Shown: positions 48,601-62,180 of the stretch, one piece after another
How positions within the stretch are numbered: the stretch's first letter is position 1
Layout: every line of letters begins with the position of its first letter
Source: Hepsetus odoe
Taxonomy: Eukaryota > Chordata > Actinopteri > Characiformes > Hepsetidae
Assembly (NCBI GenBank): GCA_017165825.1
Contig: CM029387.1
Coordinates: 1,329,224-1,393,223 of the forward strand
Direction: 5' to 3'
DNA length: 64,000 nucleotides
Made by a program: the position numbers and the translations under genes
Notes under the pieces: generated by a model
Told to the model about the DNA's origin: nothing
What the model saw: the letters and a program-made list of their open reading frames with translations, nothing else
Database searches by the model: none

Positions 48601-49255
48601 TACAATCTGTCGCTACAGTCACTGATGTATCTAGAACACACTAAAACCTGCCTTACAATCTGTCTCTACAGTCACTGATGTATCTAGAACACACTAAAAC
48701 CTGCTTACAGTCTGTCGCTGCAGTCACTGATGTATCTAGAACACACTAAAACCTGCTTAGTCTGTCGCTAGTCACTGATGTATCTAGAACACTAAAACCT
48801 GCCCACAGTCTTCTTCATTACGGTCACTGATGTGGCTAAAATTTTCTAAGAAACCTGCTACAGTCTCTTCAGCTACAGTCACTAATATATCAAGAACACT
48901 AAAACCTGCCTACAGTCTGGCTCTACAGTAAGTGACGTGTCCTGACGTATCTAGAACAGACTTAAAACTGCTTACAGTACAGCACAGCTCACTAACATGT
49001 TACAACTATCAATATAATATCTAGAGCCGACACAAAACTGTTTACAGCTAAACACTCAGTGACAAACTGGTAACAGTACTAAACAGTGTAGTTGGCAGTA
49101 TGTGTGTGTGTGTGTGTTGTGTGTGTGTGTGTGTACCTGACATATAGGGATCTTTTCTGGCTGGTTCTCAGAGAACCGGACCCAGAGCTGATGCTGCTGT
49201 TCATCATCTGCTCGCGGAATTAAATAGTTTTGCTTGGCTTGGCTGCTCTGAAAAC

Positions 49256-49289
<34 letters not shown>

Positions 49290-49473
49290 TTACGGCATTG
49301 AGCAGACACTCTTATCCAGAGATATCTTATTCCATGTCCTGATTACAGGGACAGTCTGGACCTGGACCTGAACCCTGGAGACACTCAGGGATTGAGGGTC
49401 TCAAAGGACAGTGAGTAATGGTGGGAAATTGGGATTGAACATGGGAGAACCACCACTAGACCACCATCACGCC

Positions 49474-49524
<51 letters not shown>

Positions 49525-49639
49525 CGTCTTTGAAACAGTGCCACTGCTCCAGTGTGTGTGGGTGTGGTGTGTGTATGTGTAGCGTGTCGATGTCAGTTTC
49601 TCTCTCCACTGAAAACAAATATGGCAACATGAACCCCCA

Positions 49640-49685
<46 letters not shown>

Positions 49686-50162
49686 GCTGAAGAGTACACC
49701 AGTGTGTGTGTGTGTCTTGGCTAACGGTGAACTCTTTTCTCTCCTTCAGTAAAACAGATGGATGGACACAGCTGTCACTAAAATGTTCACTTTCTCAACA
49801 ACTTTATTTTTAAAATGTATAAAAAAATTAAAAAAGACTTTTACCTGGTCTTTATACACTTTAATCTGCTTTATATATATTTATCAACTAAATACAACTT
49901 TTAGTGTACTAAATAAACATTTGAAATCATCAGATATTTCTTTCTGTAATGGTTTAATTTCACATTTGATTTTGCGATTTCTTTTCCTCTGATTTTCAAT
50001 AAATGACCAAAACCACGGCCAGCCGGATCAGAACCCGTTTAAACGCAGTACAGGCAAACGAACGTCCGTCTTTAAAGGAGCCTGAGAGCTACGGCAGGAA
50101 CCTGCTGAAAACCGAAGAGCGTGTTCTCGAGCCTAAACAACCTCAAAAACAGGCCCCCCACT

Positions 50163-50226
<64 letters not shown>

Positions 50227-50480
50227 CCCCCCTGATTGTCCGTGAGCACAGTACTTACTGTCTTTGACTGGAGAATTTCAAACCTTTCTCTGCTGTCCAC
50301 TAACAGAACACTGTGAGCCAGCGCACACACACGCACACACACACACACACACACGCCTGCTGCCTCGTACACACTTCAGCAGAGACAGGCGCTGAAGGAC
50401 TCCACTGACCCCTCCCTTCCCTCCCTGCCTCGATATTCACAGCAATATCCACACTGTCCTTGAATAAATATGAACACACT

Positions 50481-50570
<90 letters not shown>

Positions 50571-52612
50571 CTCACACACACACACTCTCACACTGCAGAT
50601 CAAGAGCAGATAATTACGTGCCCACATGACCTATTGTATCAGACTGTCTCCCACTAAAACAACTGCCGGACCGACCTGTTCGTCATGTTGAGTTCTACAC
50701 CAACACTGCGCCGGACCGTACTGTTCCGTCATGTTGAGTTCTACACCAACACTGCGCCGGACCGTACTGTTCCGTGATGTTGAGTTCTACACCAACACTG
50801 CGCCGGACCGTACTGTTCCGTGATGTTGAGTTCTACACCAACACTGCGCCGGACCGTACTGTTCCGTCATGTTGAGTTCTAACACTGCGCGGACGGCACT
50901 GTTCCAGATGTTGAGTTCTACGCAACACTGCGCCGGACCCGTACTGTTCCGTGATATTGGAGATTCTACACCAACACTGCGCCGGACCGTAGTGTTCCAA
51001 GATGTTGAGTTCTACACCAACACTGCGCCGGACTGTACTGTTCCGAATGTTGAGATTCTGCACTACTGTATTACAGAACATTTCATGAAATGCTATTTTT
51101 CAGAACTGCACTGTGACACTGTGAAACTGCATGATGTGATTTAGTGGATGTTTAACGTGTTGCTTCGTACTAGATAATCGGTTCCACCAACACCAGACCG
51201 AGACACGTCTGGATTCAAATTAAGCCTTAAGTTTAGAACCGAGACAAGCACAAGGCTAATTTAGGTAACACTGCTAACAGATACCCAAATCTTTTCTTCA
51301 CCCCCTCTAACCTCCTCCAGCAGGTGGATCACTCGTGGGTGTGGTTTAGGACACAGCAGGACTTACTGTCTCTACAAACATCAAATAAACTCCAGACTTC
51401 TTACACAACAGGGTCTAGGACTGATCTAGAATCAGTCCAAAAGAGGAATCTGCACCGCAGCCCTGGGGTTTGAGGGTTGGTTGTATGAAGAGCTGGAGGT
51501 TGAAGGAGGTTGAAGAGAAGATCTGGGTGACTATTGACTGCTAGTGATTATCAGCAGCAGATACTCGTTGAGGTGAAAGTAGTGCGTGTGAAAAGGTATG
51601 GTGTGTGTGTGTTAGATGCTGGTGTGTGTGTGTTAGTGGTTGGAATAAGTATCATGTTAAGGAGCCTCTTCAGGTTGACTGCTCTGGCAGGAGACTCACC
51701 TTCTGGTCTATAATGGGCGACGATGGTGACCGCCTGGCCGGCGTTTTTCAGAGTGGCCGCTGCCTGTTCATGAGTGGCGCTGCGAAGGTCCACTCCGTTC
51801 ACCTAGAGATGGAACAAAAAAGACAGCAGTGAACATGGAGGCTGAAGAAACTTTCAAAAGATTGGCCGAATGTTTTAAAGAGCCACATTGCATATCACAG
51901 CGGTATCGGGAATGCAGACAGCTATCGTGATTTACGAACAAAGTGAAGAAGCGAGACAGTGTTGGTTTGGACGTGTCCAGAGGAGGAGCAGAGAATTATA
52001 TCAGGAGAAGGAAGTTGAGGATGGAGCTGCCAGGAGTTTATGGATGTGGTGAGAGAGGACATGCAGGTGTGAAAGAGGAAGATGCAGAGGACAGGAAGAC
52101 ATGGAGACAGAAGATCTGCTGTGGAGACATTTTACATTTACAGCATTTATCAGAAGACGCTCTTATCCAGAGCGACTTCCGTGTCCTGATACAGGGACAG
52201 TCGCTGGAGCACTCAGGGTTCAGGGTCCTCAGGGACCCAGTGGTGGTAGTGCTGGAGGTGGGATTGAACCTGGGACCTCTTGAGCCACAGGTCCATAGAC
52301 AGGTATCCTACCACTAGACCACCAGACATCTAACATCTAAGAGACATCTAAAGGCAGCAGCCAGAAGAAGAGTGAAATCAGGCAGAATGGAGGATGGTGT
52401 CGGTTCTAGACATGGGAAGTGCCCCCTTTGTGGTCTCTGAGGTCCCACTCTAGAAGCAGGCAGTCTCCTTTCCTCAGTTCTCCGCTCAGGTCCGCCGGGC
52501 CTCCTGCCAGGATGAAGGAGATAAAGATTCCCTCGCCATCCTCTCCTCCAACGATGTTAAAGCCCAAACCTGTGGCCCCGCGGTGCAGCACCACCTTCCT
52601 GGGCTCCCTGCA

Positions 52613-52694
<82 letters not shown>

Positions 52695-55600
52695 TCCAGA
52701 GAAACAGCTCTATAGACTATAGATCACTTGTTTATTTTAATTTGTTTATCCTGAAACAAGATCATCTTTTTTATATAGTGTGACTATATATGTACACAGA
52801 CAGAGATAGTATAGAGATTTACATATTTTATATTAAATATTATAAATATTATTCATATTTTAATACATATCTATAAATCACGATACACCCGTATACATCG
52901 TTAGAAAGAAAGAAAGAAACTGTCGATCATAAACATTAATTAAATATTTCCGCTCACGCTGATGGTCTGGACCAATATTTTCTGATATTTTCAGTTTTTA
53001 GTGAGACTCGGGTTTTAAGCTGAGTTTAGTGAGACCCCGTTTTAAGTTGACTTTAATGTTTAGAGTTAGAGTTAGAGTTGCAGGACCTGGTTCTGCTCGC
53101 TGCAGTTCACCTGACCAGCCTGTAGAGGTCGCTCTGCACTGAGCAGGCAACTGAAGCGAGTGAAGAGCAGAAACTAATGAAGAGCAGAAAGGTGTTTTTG
53201 AGCTCCTTCCTGGAGATGCTGATCCAGTTTTAATCCGAGAGGAGAGATTTACTGAACCGATTACTGATCCGGTTTGTTTCCTCACTGAGATGGAGGAACA
53301 TAAAGAGGAACTCTGTAGAAACTGAGTGAAAACATGGTGAAGCCGTGAAGCTCTTCTGATGTTCCAGAGAAAATCACAGCTTTACAAAACACAGAGCTGC
53401 TGCTCCAACATTCATAAACAAACAAAAACCAACAGACGAACAGACAGACGAGCAGATGGACAGACAGACAGACAGACAGACAGGCTGCTGGAGGAGCTGA
53501 AGTGATTCAGTGGAATTAGAGCTAAAAAAACGAAAGAAACAGAGAACGTGTTCTTCAGCCAATCACACTTGGCGGGCGGAACTAACGGTGATGGTTACTG
53601 TGCCAAACCATTTAAAAAAAAAATAAAATATCAAATCAATGCAGCTGATTCGCCCCCATCGCACTGCATTACCACACACACGGACCAGGACAGAGAAAGT
53701 TACCTGGTGACGTCATCGTCCCCATGCAGAGTCTTCGGGGTGGGGGAGTAGCGTCCCGAGGAGGCGGGGGGCAGCGGCTGGCTCAGGAAGCTCGGGGGAC
53801 TGATATGGTTCTCCATGTGCTGGGAGTAAGCTAAAACAGAGGGACAGGAAAAAAAAAAAAAACTCACACGTCTAGTTTTTCTCGTGAAATCATTAAACTC
53901 TTACTAAGATCTGCTCTTTGGTCTTTAGAAGAACAGTCACACTGGTCCAGGATCAGACATTTCAGCACCTGCAGGTCCCTCAGTTCTGACCCCTGAACGT
54001 CCCGCTGACTGTATGGCAGTAAATGATCCTCTGAATGTGCAGTTTAACCCACAGAGGCTCTGTTTACACGCTGAACCCTGCGGGGGACAAGAAACCGATC
54101 CTGCTGAAGACCTGGGGGTCGGAGCTCCAAAACCCTGAGGACACATCTGTGCTGGAGGTCCAGTCGAAAGGACGGGAGGAGTAAAGGTACTGGATGTCAG
54201 ATGAGGTGCTCATGATGGAAAGTAGAGAGTGGACGAGAGACAATTTAAATGAAAAACTTGTAGAAATTTCCTGTATTTATACCAAAAAGGGAAATAAAGC
54301 CAAAGAAAGAAGAGAAAAGAAAAAGAAAGAGAAAAAATATGGCAGGAAGAAAGAATTAAAGAAAGATAGGAAAAGAAAAAAGAAAATAGAAAAGAAAGGG
54401 AAAGAAAATGAAGGCAAAGGAAGAAAGAAAAATAATGGTAAAGAGAAAGAAAGATTTGAAAATAAACTGAAAACAGTAGAAGATTATTTTCTGGAGGAAC
54501 TGTTGGAGGAACTGAGGCTGAAAGAACTTCTGAATTTGAGCAAAATCCCAGAAAACACCAGCAGTGTGCGGGATGTAAAAGTGTCACATGATGAGCAGCA
54601 ACAAACTCAGCTGGAGCTGCTCTGACCTCAGATGAGACGTGACGTCCCTGAGGCCATGTGAGGACAGTATGGGGACACAGCCAAATATTACAGCCTCGGT
54701 CAGAGCAGCATCCAACAGGATGTGGAACATGCAGCTTCCCACCAAAGAATAAGGATGAACTTCAATACAAGCTTCTGATCTTTGCTGGAACGGCCTCCGT
54801 TCTTCTGGGAAGATTGCAGTCAGAATCTGACTGCAGCATGTCATCACTCCAGAGAGCTCCAGAGCACAATGCTGGTGTACCTTCAAGGTACTAAACAGCT
54901 GAGGGCACAGCTGGCCCTCTGAGTTACACTAGGTGCTCCTTCAGGTAGAACCTTTAGAACAGGCCAGCCTGGATACCTTTGACCAAACAGAGAACCGGTC
55001 CAGTCCAGAAAAGGAGCTGCTAATGGTTGAATTCTGTTTGTCCTTCATCCTCGTGAGGCTGGAAGAGCCTGCTGGGCTGTGAGGTTCGAGCACATGTAAC
55101 AGAGTAAAACATTCATGTTCCTGAATAATTAACTCGTTAAGATGGAAACAAAGTCACCTAGAGTGCAAAACGGTCCGTTCTAGAGAGTTCACGGTGTTGG
55201 TGAATGGAACCAGACGTCTGGATGTCGCCCATAGACATGAGACGGTGGTGAGGAATTAGCATATCATTGTATTTACTGGCCAGATTAACTGAAAAAGTTC
55301 ATTAGGTCACTAGATCACTATGGGACAGCAGTGTCCAAGCATGTGGTCTCCAGGATCTGAATGTTGTGGGTTCAAATCCCAGGGCAGTAGGTTGCATTGA
55401 GGTTCCCCTGAGGAAGATACTGTCCCTATGACTGCTCCCCGGGATATGCCTGCCCCCTGCTGGACGGTGTGTGTCTTTGTGCTAAATATGGAGGATGTGT
55501 TTGATTGTGTTTCACCGAGTGTTCACAATGACTGGTAGTCACTTTCACTTGCATTGTGAAATACAAGTTGGACAGAAGAGCCTTAAAGCTTCTCAGATAA

Positions 55601-57316
55601 ATCGTCCCATTTGATTTATGAACGCAGGATCAGAGAGGTCCTGGCTTTGACTCTGAGGCTTTTTTTAAGGGGATTAAAAGCGCAAGTGTCCCGTGAGGGG
55701 GGACGGGACGAGGCTCAAGGGAACATCAAATCAGCAGGCTTATGGATATGGAGAGGAGGACATCTGGCACTGCTTGAGCTACGAGCAAGGAATGAAAATA
55801 AAAATGGCTGCCAGTGTCTCCTTGTCTTATGATTCTGGTCCTGGAGATCTGGAGGTATTACACCCACTCACCAGCTCAGGACACTCAAATATGCAGGACA
55901 GGGGGTCAAAGACCAAGTCCTAAACACCTCCTTTCCATCATCTTCCTGCAGAAAGTCCTGTGATGCTGCAACTATAAATATTTTAAAAATGAGAGCCTAG
56001 ATCTCAACACCAATCCCTCTGTGAACTGATCACCTGATCATCTGGAATCATCTGTTTCTATTCTATCATCTGCTCCTGCTTCATGTCTTAAGTTAGACGC
56101 TTTGTTCTGCTTGAAGGTTCAGACGTAGATCACTGTGTGGATTAACCAACACAGAACTATCAAACTGCTCAGGTACAGAGACTGGACTGAACATGAGAGA
56201 CAACAACACTGTCCTTCAGGAAGATCTGGAGAACTGCTCAGGTACAGAGACTGGACTGAACATGAGAGACAACAACACTGTCCTTCAGGAAGATCTGGAG
56301 AACTGTTCCTCAACAATACATACAAGGGAAAAAAAAAAAAAAAAATGAGGGGCCTAGGACACGTTTGAGTTCATGTTTTTGAAGTTTCCTTGAGTTTCAG
56401 AGATGGGGAAATGGTCCTGGAACATCTCAGAGGTTCAGTCACATGTTCCTGCGCTGGAAAAATCCAGCAGTGACATGTGTGTTGCCCCCCAGCAGCTTTA
56501 ATGGTGGGGGCTCAGGCCAGAGCGATCGATACCACTTGAGTCCCGTCCTCTGTGGACTATTAGTGCTCCCGCTGGCAGGCCTACGGGCCGGGCGCGGATC
56601 GATTCGCGGGCGGCCCGGTTCGCGGCCCGGCTGACACGCTCCAGCTTTCTTTTTCCACATTTGGCTGTTTATTAAAGACCCAGGCTCAGTGTGGGAGTGC
56701 ACCACAAACCGAGAAGCTTCAAAAATGTGGCTTTTTACTACTTTCCTGAAGCAAGTGTGCAGAGTCAACAAACTGATGAGCTCCTGAACAGAACCGAGGA
56801 GTCTTCAGATTCACAGCCGAGATGAAGGAAGCACCAACACAAACCTCACAAAAGCACTTTTTGCCAATTAAATCAATCAAATCAAATGATAATCAATCAA
56901 TTAATAACTGAATAATAATCAATCAATAATTCTTGCCAACAAGATAAAGGAGGAGAAGTTCCAAAATATCATTTACCTGCATGTTATGTGGGTCCGTTTA
57001 AGATGTTTGAGTGCTTTACATTTGTATAAAAATAATATAACACATACACATACAGGGGAAGAGGTCATGGGTTCGAGTCCCAGATCAGTAGGTTGCCCTG
57101 AGGTTCCCTTGATCAAGGTACTGTCCCCATATATAGCCAGATGTGCGCTGATGTTTTAGAGTCACTCACAGTTGGTGATGTCTGGAGGGGCGAAGCTCTC
57201 GTTCATGAAGACACTGTTGGGTTTTGCCACTTTCAAGTAAACCACGTCTGTCGTGTTTTTCAAGGCAGTCACGGCGTGTTCATGGGTCACCTCCTCCAGA
57301 CAGGTGCTGTTCACCT

Positions 57317-57352
<36 letters not shown>

Positions 57353-59509
57353 CTCAGTGTGATCTACTGTCAGAACTAAAGAATTAATAATAAATTAATT
57401 CAATATTAATAAATGTATATGTTTTTAAAAGTACTTTGTAACCGTGTGTGTGTGTGTGTGTGTATGTGTGTGAGAAAGAGAGAGCAAGAGAGAAGTTCAC
57501 AAATTTATAAAGCTTTATATTATTTCTATTCTATAAGGGAGAACGCCCAGTTCTAGAGTGCTTTGAGGAACAGCTGGAACCTCATTATTAAGCATCTGGT
57601 TTGGCCAATGAGCTTCCTTTCTTGCTGGTTAGTGAATCCTAATGACTGATGTTTAATGACAGACTGTGCTGTTCTGTGTTCATTGATAACCGTCTGGATT
57701 AAACCCGAGTCTAATTGCTTTCTCTGGAGACGGAGTTTGTGCAGAGTCGTCATTTTCCTGCTTACTGTGGCTTAACTGTGACTGTGCTGACGGGAAATAA
57801 TCCCATAAATAATGATTTAATGATCTATTTTAATGACTTTTTGCTCTTTAAATGAGACATTCAGTGCTTTTCTGGAATATTTAAAGTGCTATACGTGCCT
57901 CAATACTGTCGCCATCTTAAAGTAAGATAATAAAGATTGAATACGGGGACGAAAAAGGACAAAAAGTTATTTCCATCACATTTTCAATCAGCACTATAAA
58001 ACACTTCCATCCCAACGTAACGGCCACCAGTCAATGTTCTCTGCAGAGACACAGTCCTGCATGTTTTAATACAGAGACACTGTTTGTGTGTTATATTTAA
58101 CAATATTGGGGAAAAAATGAACAGAAAACGTTCCCTAAAATTTGAGAAATGCAATTTTAGTCCACTGTTCTTTAATGAGCCTGATGGTTCCTTACAGCCA
58201 TAAGTTTGTCTCCTATCTGCAGCCTCCCGTCTTTGTGAGCAGCTCCTCCTTCTATGATTTTGGTGACGTAGATGCTGTTGTCCCCCGGGATGTGCTGGTT
58301 CCCGACGCCCCCTGCTATACTGAAGCCAAGCCCTGCGCCGCACGAGACAGAAAGAAACACATTTTTGTCAAATCGTGATCACGTAACGGCCCACATAATC
58401 CACCAAAATAAGGCAGCACGTCACCGGGGCCAGGGAGGCAGGATGGAGGGAGGGAGGGGATGCGGTTGCCATGGCAACAGCCTTCCGAGGCTGCTGTGAA
58501 GAGAAGTTTCCCCCGGTGCCTTACACCTGCTGTAAACATAAGCCCTTTAAAATGCACCTTCACCCCCTTCATTGAAGGAAACCAGGCGGCCAAAACACCG
58601 TTCTCACTTTTTTGGTGATGTCACAAACACCAGAGCCTATTCCACCTGTTAACCCCGCCCATTCGTACTGAAGTGGGGCGTGTTTTAGTGGAGGACCGAT
58701 TTTTGAAGACAGAAACGAGGTCTTAAACAAATCTGTCTTAAAGGTACGCTCAAGAAAACAGCCAGAGACAGAGGGACAAGGAGGGGATGAGACAAATTCA
58801 CAAAAGTGTCCTGAAGAAAAATGTAGGATATTGGCCCATTAATTTTGCACACTTCTGGCCTGTCCATTACTTGTCTCATGTCCTGATAACACCACAGTCT
58901 CTGTTGTCCCCTGTCCTTAATGCAGCATGTACATGTATCATTACATTTACAGACGCTTTTTAGCAGACTTCCATGTCCTGATTACAGGGACAGTCCCCCT
59001 GGAGACACTCAGGGTTCAGGGTCTCAGGGACCCAGTGGTGGTAGTGCTGGAGGTGGGATTTGAACCTGGGACCTCTTGAGCCACAGGTCCATAGACAAGT
59101 ACCACCACTAGACCACCAGCCCCCTCTGTAAACGCAGAGACATGTCTCGTCCGGGACACTGTGTGGACGCTACTGTACCTTTGGGCCCTTTAACCAGTTT
59201 GATTTCCATGACTTTCTCGGAGACGGACTTTCTCCTCCTGATGTAGAGTCTGACCAGAGACCCGGCCTCCTTCAGCGCCTCCACAGCCTTGCTGTGGGTC
59301 ACGTCCCTCACGTCCATCTCATTCACGCGCAGGATCACGTCGTTCACCCTGCAGAGAGAAAAAGCACCACCTATCAGCTTAGACACGAGACGACATGGAC
59401 AGGAGACACATCGTCCAATTTACTGAAAAAGACTTTCATTAAAACACAGGCTGGCGTTTCTTTTTACTCCTCAGAACAACAGATGTGATAGAGAGCAATA
59501 CAGCAACAA

Positions 59510-59546
<37 letters not shown>

Positions 59547-59662
59547 GTCCTCATCCAGAAGGAGGAAGAATACGAGATAAGTCACTGAAGCTTTCTTTTT
59601 AAAAGTATTATGTTTGCGGAAGGCTGCAGACTCCCTGGTGTGTATGGAAGTCAAAATTGTTG

Positions 59663-59695
<33 letters not shown>

Positions 59696-59819
59696 CGCTG
59701 TCAGAGGCTCATTAAAGCTGCAGGAGTGCTGAGGACAGCACTGACACTGAAGAGATTCTGACAGCAGCGCAGAGACAGTCAGAGAGAGACAGTGTCACTT
59801 CAGTAAAGGGGTCAGGCCT

Positions 59820-59856
<37 letters not shown>

Positions 59857-60942
59857 CGATATTTGTTGCTAAGCAGATTCACATTTTGCTATTTGTTTAT
59901 GTTTGTTATACTGAGTGTGTGTGTGTGTGTGTGTGTGTTTGTGTGTGTGTTGATCCACATGCAGGTGTGAACACATCACTTTAAACCTGTTAGCCCCGCC
60001 CACTTACACTGAAGTGGATGTATTTTAGTGGAGGATGAAGACAATAATATGACAAAAGTGTTCATTAGTGGAGTGAATTAGTGAAGAGGATTGTGGGATA
60101 TGGGCCCTTTAATTGTGTCCCCTTGTGGACGACAGTCCCTGGTCTGTGGGTGTACAGTTCTCTCTCTGCAGGCGCTCGGCGGACGCCAGAGTAACGCCTG
60201 CTGTCGAGGACTCAGTCTTACCGAAGTCTCCCGTCCTGCGCCGCGGCGCCCCCGGGGATGACCTTGGTGATGAAGATGCTGGGGTCCTCTCCGATGTGAG
60301 GGTTGTCCGTGCCGCCTGCGATGCTGAAGCCGAGCCCAGAGTTACCCTGAACACACAGCGAGACGCTCGGTCAGAGCAACAGGCCACGAGCAGGACACTC
60401 GTGTGGAAGAGCGGTACGCGAAAAACGGAACATCATCAAAGAAAACATGAGACACAAAGTAAACGTCACGATGTTCCTTCTTCCTGACGTTACGTCTGAG
60501 ATAAAGAAGCACAAAAATAATTACACAATGTTTTTCATCTTCATTCTACATCCTGTTTGACATCAGTCCAACAGGACTCCTGCGTTTAATCACTGCCAAT
60601 ATCACGACACGGGACCAGCAAGAGTGACTGGGAAGGTTTTAGAAGACGGTTGCGAGACCAGCTATGTTCTATAGGAGGTTTTCTTTTATTTTGAAGGCCT
60701 GAACTTGTGTGAGCAGAAGATTTGACTAAAACCTCAAACATAAATCTAAATCTAAGATGGATTCTCCTCCATGAGAGACAAAAGAGACAGAGACAGAGGG
60801 AGAGAGAGAGAGAGAGACAGACAAACAAAAAAGAGACAAATGAGAGAGAAACAAAGAGACAAATGAGACAGAGACAAACAAAAAAGACAAATGAGACAGA
60901 GAGAGAAACAAAAGAGTGATAAATGAGACAGACAGACAGACA

Positions 60943-60995
<53 letters not shown>

Positions 60996-61864
60996 GAAAG
61001 AGACATATGAGAGAAAGCGAGAGACAAACGAGAGTGAGAGAGAGAGTCGGGGAATAAGCCTCCACTGTGGAAGGAAAGAGAGTAAATGTATTTTCCTTTT
61101 TTCTCCTCTTCCTCGGGAACGATGGACAGAGGAATGTGTTTGGTGCTGGAGGATGCCACTCACTGCCTCGCTGCCTCCGACATCTGGCATTACTAAGCCT
61201 CGACTCAGCGAGGAGGGGGCACTGCGGAGGCAGGGACTCAGGACCGGGGCGTTGACTCGTATTCGGGAAAAGACGAGTGAGAGTCGTTCGTCCCTGAGAG
61301 TGAGGAGTTATTTCTGTCCTTTCGCTCTACATTCCGTTCATTTTGCATAATTATTTAAATGGGATTAAACGATCTCATAATTAGCTGCACAGTTCGTTAT
61401 GCAATCAAAGCCCTCGTGGACTCTGTGGACGGAGTCCCACAAAATCTCTCCCTCCATCGATGCTCGACACAAACACCTGATCCAACTACCGTTTAATAAG
61501 AGTCTTTTTCTCAGTGTCTTCCACTCCATCTAAAAAGTCCCACTGAGGGACACGGGTCTGAATCATCGGCACAGCAGTCCAGCTGTCCCGAAAGGACAGT
61601 AAGAGTCTCCTCAACTTACTGGACAAATCTAAAAACAACCAGTCCCACACAATTTAATAACGACCTGCTGATGTCCTCCCAATTTCCCTGTCCCCGTACA
61701 TAATAACTAACAGTTCAACTGTTAGTACGCTGCAGGGACAGGTACAAGAGAAAAGGACAAAAAACATAGAACAACGGAGGAGAAGACTGAGGGGGACGGA
61801 GACGGAGACGGGGGTAATCTCAGAGCTGTTTTTACTTAATTGGGAATCTCAATAAGACAGAATG

Positions 61865-61903
<39 letters not shown>

Positions 61904-62134
61904 TTTTTCTCTCCATCTATCCCGTCTCTCGCTCTACCTTTCTCTCTATCTGTCTCTCTCTTTTCATCTACCTATCTACCTCTATCTCCATCTATCTATC
62001 CATCTCTCTCTCTCCATCTGTCTCTCACTTCCTATCTAGCTACTTCTCCATCTATCATCTATCCATCTTTCCCTCTCTATCCATGCATCCATCCATCCAT
62101 CCCTCCATTTATGTATCCATCTCACTCTCTCCCC

Positions 62135-62180
<46 letters not shown>

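Noticed and set aside
48433..48960. CRISPR-like array
   Set aside because: Head-to-tail 52-bp minisatellite with no spacers.
50663..51058. CRISPR-like array
   Set aside because: Repeats are contiguous with no spacers, and the genome is a vertebrate.
54194..54625. A 143-codon Lys/Glu-rich frame
   Set aside because: Almost all of it is an A/G-only tract; composition alone keeps it open, and no family match or splice context is seen.
60586..61350. Several open frames of 135-159 codons on both strands
   Set aside because: They come from the (GA)n/(CT)n array and disappear at its edges.
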